64,000 nt of DNA from Luidia sarsii (taxonomy: Eukaryota; Echinodermata; Asteroidea; Paxillosida; Luidiidae). The DNA is taken from assembly GCA_949987565.1 (NCBI GenBank), contig OX465105.1:5518159-5582158 (forward strand), given 5' to 3'. The stretch's first letter is position 1; every line of letters starts with the position of its first letter. The position numbers and the translations under genes were made by a program. The notes below the pieces were generated by a model that saw only the letters and a program-made list of their open reading frames with translations, was not told the origin of the DNA and did not search any database. Below, piece after piece: positions 23,620 through 34,832 of this stretch.

Positions 23620-24395
23620 TTTACGTCACTGGGTTTCGAACCCGTATCCTCCATTCCTACCCCAAAACGCACGTGCATATTTCGTGCACAATGTGTATGG
23701 GACTTCATTATATTTTTCAAAAAATCATAATAATTCTGAACAATGATCAATTACTTCAAAACTCAGGATCTAGAATGTCTAGCCCAATAGCTAAATGCCC
23801 AACAAATTTCGTGACGATTGACCTTTGACAAATATGCGTTTTAAAAACACGCATTTTGATGACGTCACGATTGCGTCATGGCATTTTTGCCCTGGAGGAT
23901 GTTTCTAGACTACATCCCTAATAGATATAAACAAAAACAATAAAAAAATCTTGCTCCGTTGGCCAAATATGCTCAATTGAATGTTAAAATCTTAAAAGTT
24001 TATGACCTCATTAATATTCATGAGATGACGTCACGATCAAATGAGGGCAATTTTTGGATACACCTTTTCCCAACTTAGATATAGTGCAAACTTGGAACAA
24101 AACGAAATTGTTTTTTTGCTTTTATTGCAGTTTGAAATTTGCCCCTTTAAAGCGCTGTCACGTGACACGTGGTGACGTCATGAAGTTTTAAAGACAACTG
24201 TGCACAACTTCAGCAAGGGCTCTATGCATTTGTCAAGTTTGAAAAAAATCCAAGTGTGTTCAATGGCAAAAGTGCCGTCCACAAAAACCCTGTGCTTTGT
24301 CTATGGGATTTTTACGACCAGAAAAAGAAGACATAAAAGAAAAATCTTAACAAAAACAATAGCTTTTCCGCTTCGCGGCGGAAAAGCTAACAAGA
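23620..24395. repeat. Long direct repeat, unit 2, ending in an 11-bp hairpin
   Basis: This is the second copy, with CRE octamers at 23860, 24026 and 24173 in the same relative places. It ends in AGCTTTTCCGC-TTCGCG-GCGGAAAAGCT (about 24360-24387), a perfect 11-bp stem, preceded by an A-rich AAAATCTTAACAAAAACAAT stretch. The same A-rich lead and CTTTTCCG hairpin recur at 53.05 kb, so the hairpin probably marks a retroelement 3' end. Confidence 0.85.
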
Positions 24396-25304
24396 TGATA
24401 TGAAAGAAATTGGGATGAACTACTGTAGTATTTGAACTCTGGTTGAATGTTATCTTTTCTGAAAATATTTTTGAGATTGCTCATTCTGTAAATTGATTAC
24501 CGGTAATCAATACAATGGCACTATCAGGAGTGCCAGGTTTTAGGCAGATTGTACATGTGAAATCAGTATTTTATAGCCACTGTGAGGTTGCTTACATGTA
24601 CCCGGTACAGTACATGTATACATGTACATGTACATGTACCCAGCCTCCATGAATGAACAGGGAACATGAGTGTTATAGACTGAAAGATGAGAGATGAACC
24701 TGTACATGTAACTGTGACTAGGCACACTGTGATTCACAGTCTATCACAAAGTGGATGACAGACTTCCACATTCCATGTTGACCATGCTCTCACCTGGATA
24801 TCCTCTCACTCAGTACCCAGCCCACAAGTCTGATCTACTCCATAAGCAAACCAAACACTGCTTGAAATACCAGGCAAGTTCACATGTACAGGCCTGAGTA
24901 GGGTTTACACGTGTACATTGTACTGCACACCTTGTACAGACTGTAAGAAATGCCATGTGAAATGACTGGGTCAACCTTAGACCTACATGATCACTTGAGA
25001 GGATGTTCTTATTTCAGCTGTTGCATCTCGTTTGCACTGAGGGCCTTCACATGTCACTGCAGGCAACAGATGTCATTACCCCAAATGAAGAATACCAAAC
25101 CCACCTACATTGTGTACATGTAAATAAAAACTATTAAACCATTGCCAATGACACATGACCATTGCAAAAAAAGATGCTTCAATATGAAAATTGCCTACTG
25201 AGTACTGACATGCATGTATGTTAGATATTTTTCACAAAGCCTAAGAATTTTAGAGTGCCTGTTTGTATTTCAATCCTAGCGTGACCTTTCTCAAAAGGAA
25301 AATT

Positions 25305-25742
25305 TTTCTTTTAAGATACATGTACGTGTACATGCAGAATAGATATGTGGAAGTGCAAATAATGCCATACATGTATAAAAACACCCAAATGGGTGTATTT
25401 GGAATCATACATGTACAGTACATTATTTTGTTTAATTTCAGGTGCCCCATTTTCATCAAGACGATAAAATTGTACAGGTCTATTGATCAGTGTTAGGACC
25501 TAAGATAAGATACCTGTAAGTTAGGACCTACAGTGTGTAAGATAAGATAAAGATACACGTGTACATGTCAAATAGATACTGTATGTGGAAGTGCAAATAA
25601 TGCCATGTATAAAAACACCCAAATGGGTGTATTTGGAATCATACAGTACATTATTTTGTTTAATTTCAGGTGCCCCATTTTCATCAAGACGATGAAATTG
25701 TACATGTACAATGTAGCTATTGAACAGTGTTAGGACCTACAA
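25305..25742. repeat. Tandem duplication, about 235-bp unit x2
   Basis: Unit 1 (25312-25495) and unit 2 (25548-25740) share TGGAAGTGCAAATAATGCCA, AAACACCCAAATGGGTGTAT and TTGTTTAATTTCAGGTGCCC almost base for base. The main differences are gains or losses of ATGTAC-type units: CATACATGTACAGTACATT in unit 1 against CATACAGTACATT in unit 2, and TTGTACATGTACAATG in unit 2 against TTGTACAGG in unit 1. Confidence 0.92.
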
Positions 25743-26104
25743 TGTACCAACCCCCCTTGTGTAGGGTGACAACTGACAAATTTAGACCAACGGTGTCTGG
25801 TTTGCTCTGAACGCTTGATGTACATGTATAATGTATACTGACAGTGCGTATATCATAAAATGTACAGTAAATCTGATTTTCTAATATTAGTGTACTGTAG
25901 TATACCCATATGTGCCTTAATAAAATGCGACATGGCTACATGTACCGTATGGGCAGACTGGTTTTTTCAACCCCCAAGCTATACACATGTACAGTACATG
26001 TGTATGTATATGTACAAAAATGTATACAATACAAAATGGGAATCCCTGTTGGCGGAAGTTTGTAATAAGCTACAGGTAGTCACATAGTGTGTTTACGGTG
26101 TATT

Positions 26105-26245
26105 ACACATGTACACGTGTACATGTACCTGTACATGTACAGGTACACGTGTACATGTACAGGTACATGTACATACATGTATCTGTCTGACAGTACTGTA
26201 CATGTGTACATGTACGTGTACATGTAATGTACATGTACTCACCAT
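26105..26245. repeat. TGTACA-rich tract with ACACGTGT variants
   Basis: GTACACGTGTACATGTACCT and its reverse face each other, so the tract is strongly self-complementary. No other content. Confidence 0.8.
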
Positions 26246-27449
26246 CGATACTTACAAGTACATAACCTGTACCATACTGGGTGTGTCATGCTGAACCAAC
26301 ACATCTAGCCAGTGTTACGCACTGCTGTACATGTACCATGGAGGCTACATGTATGTAAATGTCCTGACTGAGACATGGGATGCATGCATGTGTCTGCCCA
26401 GAACCTCTCTTGTGAAAGGGGAGGGGTTTGCCGAAATGTTTGGACGGTCTAAAAATAGAATCCTGTAGGCTGTTGCTGTTGCCTCGGTAAGCAGCCGCAC
26501 ATAAGTAATTGAGGCAGTGGCCAGCCGCCATCCAATGCAGTGCTTTATTGGATATTGAACGCCTGCACAGACAGACAGTGCACATAATGGCAGGAGGCTT
26601 CTTGTTGTTGTTTTTCCCCTTCCTTTTTAAAAGCACAGTTGAACCTCCCTGACCCAGACTCAATCATTTTGATAATATTGCTTATGCAGCAATGCTGACC
26701 GCCCCTGCTGTTTTACCTCTGTGGTGCATGTACACGTACATGTATTCCATCTGTGGTCGTGTAGAATGTTAATATCCATGTGTATGCACAGGCATAATGC
26801 GTGTACAAAGGTACATGTAGTCAATGTGCACAACACAGTTTCACTGTTACTAGTTTCAATATCAACCACAAAAAAAGCCGCAATTTTTTCCCAAAATGCT
26901 TAATTGTATTTCAATTTCCTCAACTGATCAAAATACAATGTACCCTCGCCTTTGGGAATTCCAGTTTCCATAAATTGATTGGCAAATTAGATTTGTGTCT
27001 TGCTTCCACTTCCAGTAGAACAATTACCTTATTTGATTGTGCTGAAGCACAAAAGTGGATTTGATGGATGTGAACAAATTGCATTTTCCCCATTTTTGGA
27101 GAAAAAAAACGTCTTCAAATGTTTCATTCTGTACCACCTCTCTTAGACATGTTAGATGCACATGCTTGTCAATGTGTCTGCGCTAAAGAACGACTCGATG
27201 CATAGGCCTTATGGTTTTATGGGCAAAACTCAGAATCCAACCTATGTGTGTAGAGTACGGTAGGCTATTGATGGCAGGATCAATTGCAAAGGTGTACATT
27301 GTATGGTATAATTACCCCATGTCTCTTCTACATGTACCTTCCTCCATGCATTATGCAACCTGGAAGTGGACATGGTTTTTTTTTACTGTTCAACCCTTTG
27401 TCCTTGTCCTCGGCTTTCTCCTTCCCACAAGGTCATCATTATGCTAGTG

Positions 27450-28372
27450 TTTGAGGGAGGGTGGGAGGGGTAGGTGGGTGTGAGGGAGGGGCAGGAGGGA
27501 GGGAGGGAGGGGTAGGTGGTTGGGGCAGGAGGGAGGATGGAGGGAGGGAGGGAGGAGTGGGTGGGTGTGAGGGAGGGGCAGGAGGGAGGGAGGGAAGGGT
27601 GTTAGGGGACAAGGGGGAATCAGGGGGGGGGGGGATGGGAGGAGGGAGGCAGGAAGGGAGGGAGGGGTGGGTGTGTGTGGCCATGAGGGAGGAGGGAGAG
27701 AGGCATGGAGGAGGGGTGGGTGGGTGGGTGGGAGGTGGCAAGAGGGATGCAGGAAGGGATGGAGGGAGGGGTTGGTGGATGGGAGGGGGCAAGGGAGAGG
27801 CAGGGAGGGAGGGATGAGTGGGTGGGACTGGGAGGAGGGAGGGAGTGAGAGAGGGGTGGGTGGGTGGGTACATGTAGGTAGGGGCAGGAGAGATGCAGGA
27901 AGGGAGTGAGGGAGGGGTGTGTGGGAGGGGCAGGAGGGAGGGAGCGTGGGTGGTCGGGGGAGGAGGGAGGGAGGCAGGGGTTGGCTCTTGGGGCAGGTGG
28001 CAAGAGGGAGGATGTAGGGAGGCAGGGAGGGGGGATGGAGGGAGGTGTGGGTGTGTGTGAGGGAGGGGAATCAGGGAGGGAGGGGCAGGAGGGAGGAGGG
28101 AGGCAGGTAGGGCGGGAGGGGTTGGTGGGTGGGAGGGGGCAAGGGAGTGGCAGGGAGGGAGAGAGAGAGGCAGGGGTGGGTGGTTGGGAGGGGCAGGAGG
28201 GAAGAGGGAGGGAGGCAGGAAGGGAGGCAGGGGTGGGTGGGTGGGTGGGAGAGGCAGGAGGGAGGAGGGAGGGAGGCAGGAAGGGAGGGAGTGAGGGAGG
28301 GGTGGGTGGGGGAGGGAGGGGGCAGGAGGGAGTGAGGAAGGCAGGCAGGGAGGGATGATGGAAGAGGAAGGG
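27450..28372. repeat. G-rich GGGAGGG/GGTGGGTGGG minisatellite (about 920 bp)
   Basis: The plus strand is almost pyrimidine-free: runs of GGAGGGAGGGAGG, GGTGGGTGGGTG, GGGGCAGGAGG and AGGCAGGAAGGGAGG repeat irregularly with a period of about 35-60 bp. Many sites fit G-quadruplex patterns (four or more G-runs of at least 3). The minus strand stays open for 325 codons as a Pro/Ser/Leu/His repeat with no known domain. I regard that open frame as a repeat artefact. Confidence 0.9.
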
Positions 28373-28463
28373 GTTGCAGGCAAATCCCAGGCTGAATAGT
28401 TTACTGCCCACGCCACTTTGAAATTAGAGGGAATTAAAGAGATCTTAGCAGTACCATTCTCAA

Positions 28464-28577
28464 ATTCTAGTCCTCTCTTTGAGAATGGTCCTGCCAGAAT
28501 CGAATCATCAGACCCACTTTTTTTGTGAGAGTATTTTTGGTCATAAAAGTCTTTAAGCAGTCAGACATTTTTGTATT
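28464..28577 (+). mobile_element. GAAACGTC family, diverged single copy
   Basis: CTTTGAGAATGGTCCTGCCA, then GAATCGAATCATCAGACCC and a tail CTTTAAGCAGTCAGACATTT. The core GAAACGTC has decayed to GAATCATC. Confidence 0.7.
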
Positions 28578-29010
28578 ACGGTGTACATATATTCATGTAC
28601 ATATACGTTACTTAAGTCCATGTCACTTTCATAAATGTGTTTGGTTTGTCAAAGCACCTGCCACCATTTAAGATCAGCCCACGGCCCATAACTGCGTGCT
28701 GACATTTCTTGCGTGTTTACAGCTCTATCCCAATTCAACTCAAATTGCTCTGTTACCACAATACTGCATTGAATCACAGAGCATGAATACACCCATAATA
28801 GACGTCCTGTTATCTGCAGTACGGGTAATTGCTGAAGGGGGTTTAACATTACTTTTAATACTAGTCTGATTTTTTTTTACAATGAAATATTGTTCCCTTG
28901 TTGTCTACAGTACATGTACGTATACATGTAGGTGTATACATATACCGGTAGTTGCTTATTTTCTTTCCATTTTTGGTTGTAATGTGTAGGAAACTCGGAA
29001 TGTACATGTA

Positions 29011-29168
29011 CAGGGGTCGATTTCACCAAACTCGTCATAACTCACGATCAATCGCAAGGCGATGAGCGATGCACAGAAACCATACGCCGGCTTAACACAA
29101 CTTACGATAGGTTATCCATCGTAAGTTGAGTTACGATGCATCGTAAGGCTTTGTGAAATCCACCCCTG
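29011..29168. mobile_element. TIR element family D, copy 1 (about 158 bp)
   Basis: The ends CAGGGGTCGATTTCACCAAA and TTTGTGAAATCCACCCCTG are inverted relatives. Internally, ACTTACGATAGG and CATCGTAAGTTGAGTTACGA form a second inverted pair, so the element folds throughout. A second copy, in reverse orientation, is at 42782. Confidence 0.88.
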
Positions 29169-29713
29169 GTCTCATATATTAAAGTAAAGGCATACATTTT
29201 AATATATGAAATCCTGAAACCCTGAAACCCTGAAATCTTGTTCTCTTGTTGTCTGCATACATACATGTACAATAGGTGTATACATGTACTGTAGTTGCTT
29301 ATTTTCTTTTCCATTTTCGGTTGTAACGTGTGTATGAAACTAGGAATGTACAGGTCGGTACATATTAAAGTAAAGGCATACACTTTAATGTACAGTGTAC
29401 ATACACATGTAGTGCATGTATCATTTACGGTATGTATTTTGCATGTGATAGACCACACTGACTAGATTTGTCAAATTTACTTTGAACTGCAAATACAAAG
29501 CACTGTATGATTTTTTCCATGACAATTCTTTTTGTTCATATACTCGTAGACAGCACCTGAGCACCAAATTTAAGTTCCTGATCAGGCCACTCAAATTGGC
29601 CATTTTGAAATTCTTTTAGCACAACTTCATGCCTTACAGGCTGTACGCCAAAAAGATCAGTCTCTCTATGTTCAAAGACCGAGTGAAGTTAACTGATGGA
29701 CTGATTTCTGAAC

Positions 29714-30114
29714 CTCTTAAGTGGTCATAGATATAACATGATGTTGCGTTGAGGAGAATGTAATTCAAAGAGGTTTTGCCCTTACTCGACATGGTAAACA
29801 CTGAAAGCTCAGTGCTTTGCCCGGTGCCTGATAAAAATATTTCAGGCAGCTCGGGCGGGATCATAGATCATAGATATAACATGATGCAACGCGGTAACCG
29901 CCGCTATACATTATTCGAATCCACCACACGACCTCGACCAGCTCGGTGGTCCAGTGGTTAAGACGTCCGTACTAGAATTCGGGAGACGCGGGTTCGAATC
30001 CCGCCTGAGCTGCCTGAAATATTTTTATCAGGCACCGGGCAAAGCACTGAGCATTCAGTGTTTACCACGTCGAGTAAGGGCAAAACCTCTTTGAATTACT
30101 CTTAAGTGGTCATA
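29714..30114. mobile_element. Inverted-repeat element with tRNA-like core, flanked by 16-bp direct repeats
   Basis: Arms of about 100 bp (29757-29859 and 30000-30101) are reverse complements with about five mismatches; both carry GTGCTTTGCCCGGTGCCTGA and TTTTGCCCTTACTCGAC. The whole is bounded by identical CTCTTAAGTGGTCATA at 29714-29729 and 30099-30114, as in a target-site duplication. A second direct repeat, ATAGATATAACATGATG, occurs at about 29728 and 29870. The structure fits two SINE copies joined head to head, the left one lacking its tRNA-like head. Confidence 0.8.
29941..30010 (+). tRNA. tRNA-like sequence (SINE head or degenerate tRNA)
   Basis: GCTCGGT at the 5' end pairs 6 of 7 with CCTGAGC at the 3' end. 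GTGGTCCAGTGGTTAAGAC is an A-box-like D arm, and GCGGG-TTCGAAT-CCCGC is a perfect T arm and B box. The anticodon arm (CCGTA...TTCGG) has a mismatch and a short loop; reading CTAGAAT as a 7-base loop would give AGA, but a serine tRNA should have a long variable arm and this has none. Hence it is more likely a SINE promoter head than a working tRNA gene. Confidence 0.5.
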
Positions 30115-30602
30115 AGGTGTGTTGGCACTTTTTTTTTTTCTTTTTTTTTTGCGGGCCGAACTGCACTTGCCTGAAATGTGACCTAACCGGACTGCGCATG
30201 CCTGGAATATACCCAGCCGGAGACACTTTCCAGATTGCGCGCACTTGGTTTGGTCGTACAGTGTATCATGCTCGTACAATGTACTGTGCACGCACAGCCA
30301 TGTGGAGATAAACAGCTGGTTGTGGTAACGCCGGATGTTTGTCTGCGTGCATTGAACTATGGAATGTAACTTAGCGATTTTCTCTTTTCAACAGTGTTCA
30401 CAGTCACACACACAGCACCCGGTAAATACTCACAACCTTTCAGAAAAATCACGCGAAGAACTGCGTTTTGGATCGCGATTGGAATCGCGAGTGTTTGTGA
30501 GATAACACGTTCACACATGGGAACAAGTAAATAGATCAAATTTTTGATTGTGATTCAAAAATCGAAAAAGTGGATCACGACTTTCTTGCTAGTTGGAAGG
30601 CT
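30112..30602. mobile_element. TIR element family A2, copy at 30.1 kb
   Basis: It carries GACCTAACCGGACTGCGCAT, CACGCACAGCCATGTGGAG and CGATTTTCTCTTTTCAACAG in reverse order relative to 14.4 kb, with AATCGCGA palindromes at the right. The right end is diverged, so the boundary is approximate. Confidence 0.72.
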
Positions 30603-30849
30603 CCTATGCAACCTCCTGTGTCTACTGAGACATCTGCCATCATCATCTATGCAAAGGTTTGCCCTTGACTGTGCACACATGTTCATGATACACATGTATT
30701 GTCTATCATACATGTACTTCCAGTGAATGGCAGCTTGCAGATCAATGGCTCATTGAAATTATGTAGAACTAGAAGGTGAAGGTTGCACTCTTCTACATGT
30801 AGCCTACATGTATGTGCACATGTACAACTGTACACTGTAGTTTGGAGTG

Positions 30850-30962
30850 CCTGGTACAGTACATGTACATGTACAGTACATGTGCATTGTACCGTACACA
30901 TACCGGTACACGGGTATAATACATGTACATGTACATGTACAGTACCGGTACATTACATGGAC
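30850..30962. repeat. TGTACA-rich tract
   Basis: TACATGTACATGTACAGTAC units with ACCGGTACA variants. Confidence 0.75.
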
Positions 30963-31713
30963 TAGAATGTAGATGTTAAGAAAACTGCACTTCATTACCA
31001 ATACAATTAATAGGCCTACTATGCATACATTATATTGTGTTCAATGGAAAAACTTCATTTCCTCAGAAGTTGTTTTCCAATAAAAAGTTTAGTCATGTAT
31101 AGGCCTACATGTAGACCAGAGAAACCATCTCTTTATGGTTATTATTGTGGTTTTTTTTAAAGTGCAACGATGACTTGATTTTGACGACAATACAAGAGGT
31201 CACACTGCAGTGTCAGAGAAAGGCATTCATCTCATTTTGGAAATGAACCCTCCATACAGTGTGCATTATTCTGAGCTGTCTATGAAACGCAGTTGAATGC
31301 TAAATAGTGTGTGTGTGTATTATGAACACTTTCCACCCACGTACAAAGCTAATCTTGTAATCGCCCCGCACATGAATGTGCATGGATGAGAAGAGTCAGG
31401 TTGGTGCAGCTGTTTCCCAGTCTTTCTTACAGTATAAATTATCCTGCTGCTCTGTGACCAGCATTATAATCCCCATCTTGTCCCAGGTTCATGTACATTA
31501 AATGTGCATTGGCTCCAAGCTGTTTTCCCCCTTTTTAATTTTTTTTTTCAATTTTGTGGCCAGTTTTGTACAAAGGGCAATCGCATAACATCTAAATGTC
31601 ACAAGGCAGAAGTGAAACTAGAGGTGTGTTAACAAAATGCCAGCAACTTAATAGTTACATGAAAATGTAGTCATCTACATAAACACATACATGGCTGTAA
31701 GCCTATAGGCTCA

Positions 31714-32110
31714 TTGACACAGCCATACGGTACCAGAAAGCAGCTATGTCGTGCGGTATTTTACTTTTACACAGGAGTGGAAACTCACTCAATTTTTATG
31801 CAAATGACGTTCTCCAGAGACAATGGCGTCGTGCCGAAGGAACTGAAAGCAACAGGAAGAAGCTCTCTTGCGTCTAATCCTGGCAAGGAGATTGCGTCTC
31901 CAGCGAAAGAGAAACCAAAGAATCAGTTTGGTTGCAGCTGCGGTATCTGTGTAAAAGTCACTCTGGTTTCTAAACCCAGCCGTTTACCACACAGCCGCAT
32001 GGTTTGTCCACATCTATATCTATGTAAATTCCCCATAACAAATTTGCGCATCCTATATTTTGACCGTGAGGAATTCCGTTACCGCTCGTGTCTGTAAATA
32101 GGCCTCAAGT
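31714..32110. repeat. Dispersed repeat family L, copy 1
   Basis: Shares with 43.18-43.57 kb the blocks GCGGTATTTTAC-TTTACACAGG, CTCACTCAAT, TATGCAAATGAC, GAAGAAGCTCTCTTGC and AGAGAAACCAAAGAAT, ending in GAATTCCGTTACCGCT-type sequence. A 127-codon open frame runs through this copy but the other copy is broken in that frame, so I do not call a gene. GCGGTA near the left end and TACCGC near the right end could be parts of a terminal inverted repeat. Confidence 0.78.
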
Positions 32111-32989
32111 TATTTTTCATTTCTGCAATTACAATGAATCTGTTACCTGTGTCTCTGCCTTGTTAACATCGTTAAGACTGTCACTGTGGATTTTCCCAAA
32201 CTCCTATTACTGTATGAACTGTATGAACTCCTAATACTGTATGAACTGTATGAACTTGTGTAACCCTAAGCATATGTGTAATTGTATATACCGTTACTTT
32301 TAATTTCTTCAAAGCCAATATTAAATCCGTTTTTGATAGGCCTAGGCCTCATGAATTCTTCACAAGGGTATGGTACATGTACTTTACATGTATATGATTC
32401 AGTCTTCAGGCGGTTTTTGTAACAAGGTTGGATCAATACAGGACCATCTGAAACCAGCTAGAACAGAACAGAAAGTAAGGATTTTAATGACAATTCATAC
32501 TCGTATTGATTTTGGTAGCATTATGTACAAATGAATGTACAGATAATCTATTCGTCAGATTTGTTGGTTCTGAATAGAACCAAGGGTACTTTCAGACATC
32601 CTTTTAAATTTGCTAAAATTACCGTTTTAACCTGATCGGTTTAAAAAAGAAGTGTGTCCAAACGCTACGACAACGTTTTAACTTTAAAACAGATCTAGTT
32701 TAACTCGCTGCTAAAACACAAATTTATTAAAAACTGCTCGAGAGGAGGGTTTAGTGCTAAATAACCAATCCGGTTTAGCAGCTAAAATGCTGTTAGGACA
32801 GAATCGCCTTTCAACATCTGGTTTTAGGCAGTGATGTTGACCTGCCTGGCTGCACCGTTTGCATAACAGGCGATAATGTGCGGCGTGTGGTGTGGTGTGT
32901 ATTCAGTTCAGCTCCATGCTCTGTTAGCCCTGTATGCATTCTTGAAACTCAAATTTATTCAGTTTTCGGAATTAGTTTGTGGCCATGGC

Positions 32990-33285
32990 GATCCCATGGA
33001 ATCCCCCGTTGCAGGACCTGACAAGTCATCTGGAGGTCAATCGTGCAATTGGTCGAACGATGAGGTGAAGGCACTGAGCGCCCTTTGGTCCAAAGTGGAC
33101 ATTCTAAACGCACTCGTCTATCCCCACACCGGGAATGTCAAAATCTACAGGGGATTTCCACGGATCTATGGATTCTACGGATCGCACTAGAGTGTTTGTA
33201 ATGAGATAAAGGCCATGAAGCATACTCGGTATAAGGCTGTGGTGGACAGCAACAGACGGCCTTTCGACATGTCCGTATTTTGAAA
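32990..33285 (+). pseudogene. Myb/SANT- or MADF-like domain remnant
   Basis: One frame reads CNWSNDEVKALSALWSKVDI (33044 onward), matching the start of Myb/SANT-like trihelix domains (W-S-D-E-V-AL-LW). In the same frame but after a stop codon (TAG at 33188) it continues CNEIKAMKHTRYKAVVDSNR (about 33197-33258), the third-helix part of such domains (C..KIK.L...Y). The middle (YPHTGNVKIYRGFPRIYGFY) does not fit. Domains of this kind occur in DNA-binding proteins and in the accessory protein of Harbinger transposons. The stop and missing middle indicate a dead copy; its source is unknown. Confidence 0.5.
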
Positions 33286-34120
33286 ACATGGACCGGATAC
33301 TGGCCTTCACAAATATCACTTTCATCCCCGAAAATTTTGATGATTGCAACAATCAACAGTAGGAGGAGACATCTGTTCGGGCGCCAACGTGTTTGGTTTC
33401 GCTTGCTAGTCATAGTGCAAAACATTTTACAACGCTCACGATGTGTGTGTAGCGCGCACTTTATGCATTTATAAGCAGAAGTTCGCACTATATATGTGGG
33501 GCAGAGTGCGTGGCCTGCTTGCTGTACGCTGTATGAACAAACACAGTTTTAAATCTACGGCTTGCCCTCTGTGGTTAGAAGGCGTTTTAAGCTAACAGGC
33601 TGTCTGGACATAGCCCAAGATTGCCTTTTCAGTATTATCTGTCAGTTGTCGGGAAACTGTCAGACAAAGGGACGCAGCATTCCTTGCCTGAAATATGGAG
33701 AATCACACAAGATCAGAAAGAGAATATTACTCCAGTACTCTACATGTAGGCCCATAAGGTGCTGTTGCTAACAATTTGTGACTATACATTTCTTGCTTCT
33801 ACATGTACTTGTACAGTGCAGCATAAACCTGAAATCTCATATTATCAATCAAATTTCAATCCATTACTGACAATCCAATCCTTGCAGGATTTGTTTTCTA
33901 CCTGATCAGAGAGTCAAATCCTCTAAAATTTGGTAAAGTTTGGTTATTTTGTTCATTTGAGTTGCTTAGTAGGCTACAACAGTTTTTTCTATGCATTTGA
34001 ATTGCATGTTTTATGTACGTATTATTCATGTTAACAAACATACATGTATACAGTATGTACGGGAGGGGGGGGGGTATGCAGAATGGTACGGTAGGACTTG
34101 TAATGTAGAAAACAAACAAT

Positions 34121-34478
34121 GCCCAATACAACATTGGTAAAGGTCAAAAGATTGCCACAGTTTGTGTGTTAAACCATTAAACATCCCCAAAAAGCAATCC
34201 TGTGAATGTTTTTATCTCAAATGGTTATCTGAGAAAGTAGAAAAGGGTAAAAAAAAAACCTCACGGTTTTTGCACCATTCTGTAGTGTAAGAAATAGTTT
34301 ATGACTTGCGAGTAATAAACTATTTGTTGATATTTGAGAAGATTTCTAAGGAAGTACAGCATCCCAGACCGTAAGATTTCAAAATGAGGATTATATCATG
34401 ACCATCTACAAACTGTGTAAATTAGAAGGAAATCTGTGGACATGGATGTCTTCCGGTCTTCCCAATGTTGTATTGGGC
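34121..34478. mobile_element. TIR element family J, copy 1 (358 bp, perfect 17-bp TIR)
   Basis: It begins GCCCAATACAACATTGG and ends with its exact reverse complement. Internally, GAAAGTAGAAAAGGG, AAGTACAGCATCCCA and GACCGTAAGATTTC are shared with 43.7-44.25 kb. Non-coding. It lies about 350 bp upstream of GRK2-like exon 2. Confidence 0.9.
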
Positions 34479-34832
34479 CTTTAAAGTAGATGTACACGAG
34501 AGACTGAAGGTCTTTCTCTGCTCATGGTGCCCCAAATATCTCTCGTAAAGTAGAAAATGCTTCAGGGGGAGAATAACTGCAGTAGATTGATTTAGGCGGA
34601 TTAAACAGTTCCTAACACAAATGCCCCCTGGGCTAGGATTATTCTCATATTTTTTTTATTTTTTTTAAATTTTTTTCCCTTCTCTTTTCAGAGTGGAGGA
34701 GCGATGCTACATGTATGTGTACAGTGTATGTTTATGTATGGACATATTTGCCCACTATAATAACATTATATTGCCTATAGAATCGCATATTGAATATTCC
34801 TCTGTTTTTTTCTTCTCCCCTCTTGTCTACAG

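Larger units (their letters stand above)
6635..34832 (+). other. GRK2-like intron 1 (about 28.2 kb)
   Basis: Bounded by GTGAGT and a TTTTTTCTTCTCCCCTCTTG-type tract with CTACAG. It is mostly repeats, listed separately. Stretches in which I see no gene or clear family apart from scattered TACATGTA units: 6860-8678, 9141-9962, 11366-11950, 12172-12500, 12840-14064, 14881-17078, 17554-18794, 19070-21040, 21546-22650, 24396-25260, 25745-27450, 28578-29010, 29169-29713, 30603-31713, 32111-32989, 33290-34120 and 34479-34832. A possible further TIR element begins at about 32587 (GGGTACTTTCAGACATCC) but I cannot find its other end. Confidence 0.9.

Noticed and set aside
27439..28416. 325-codon minus-strand frame rich in Pro/Ser/Leu/His (and a 263-codon frame in another phase)
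   Set aside because: It is the complement of the G-rich minisatellite; two other phases are similarly open and no domain, splice pattern or non-repeat flank supports a gene.
31714..32097. 127-codon plus-strand frame
   Set aside because: It lies in dispersed family L; the second copy at 43.2 kb is frame-broken over the same region and no domain is recognisable.
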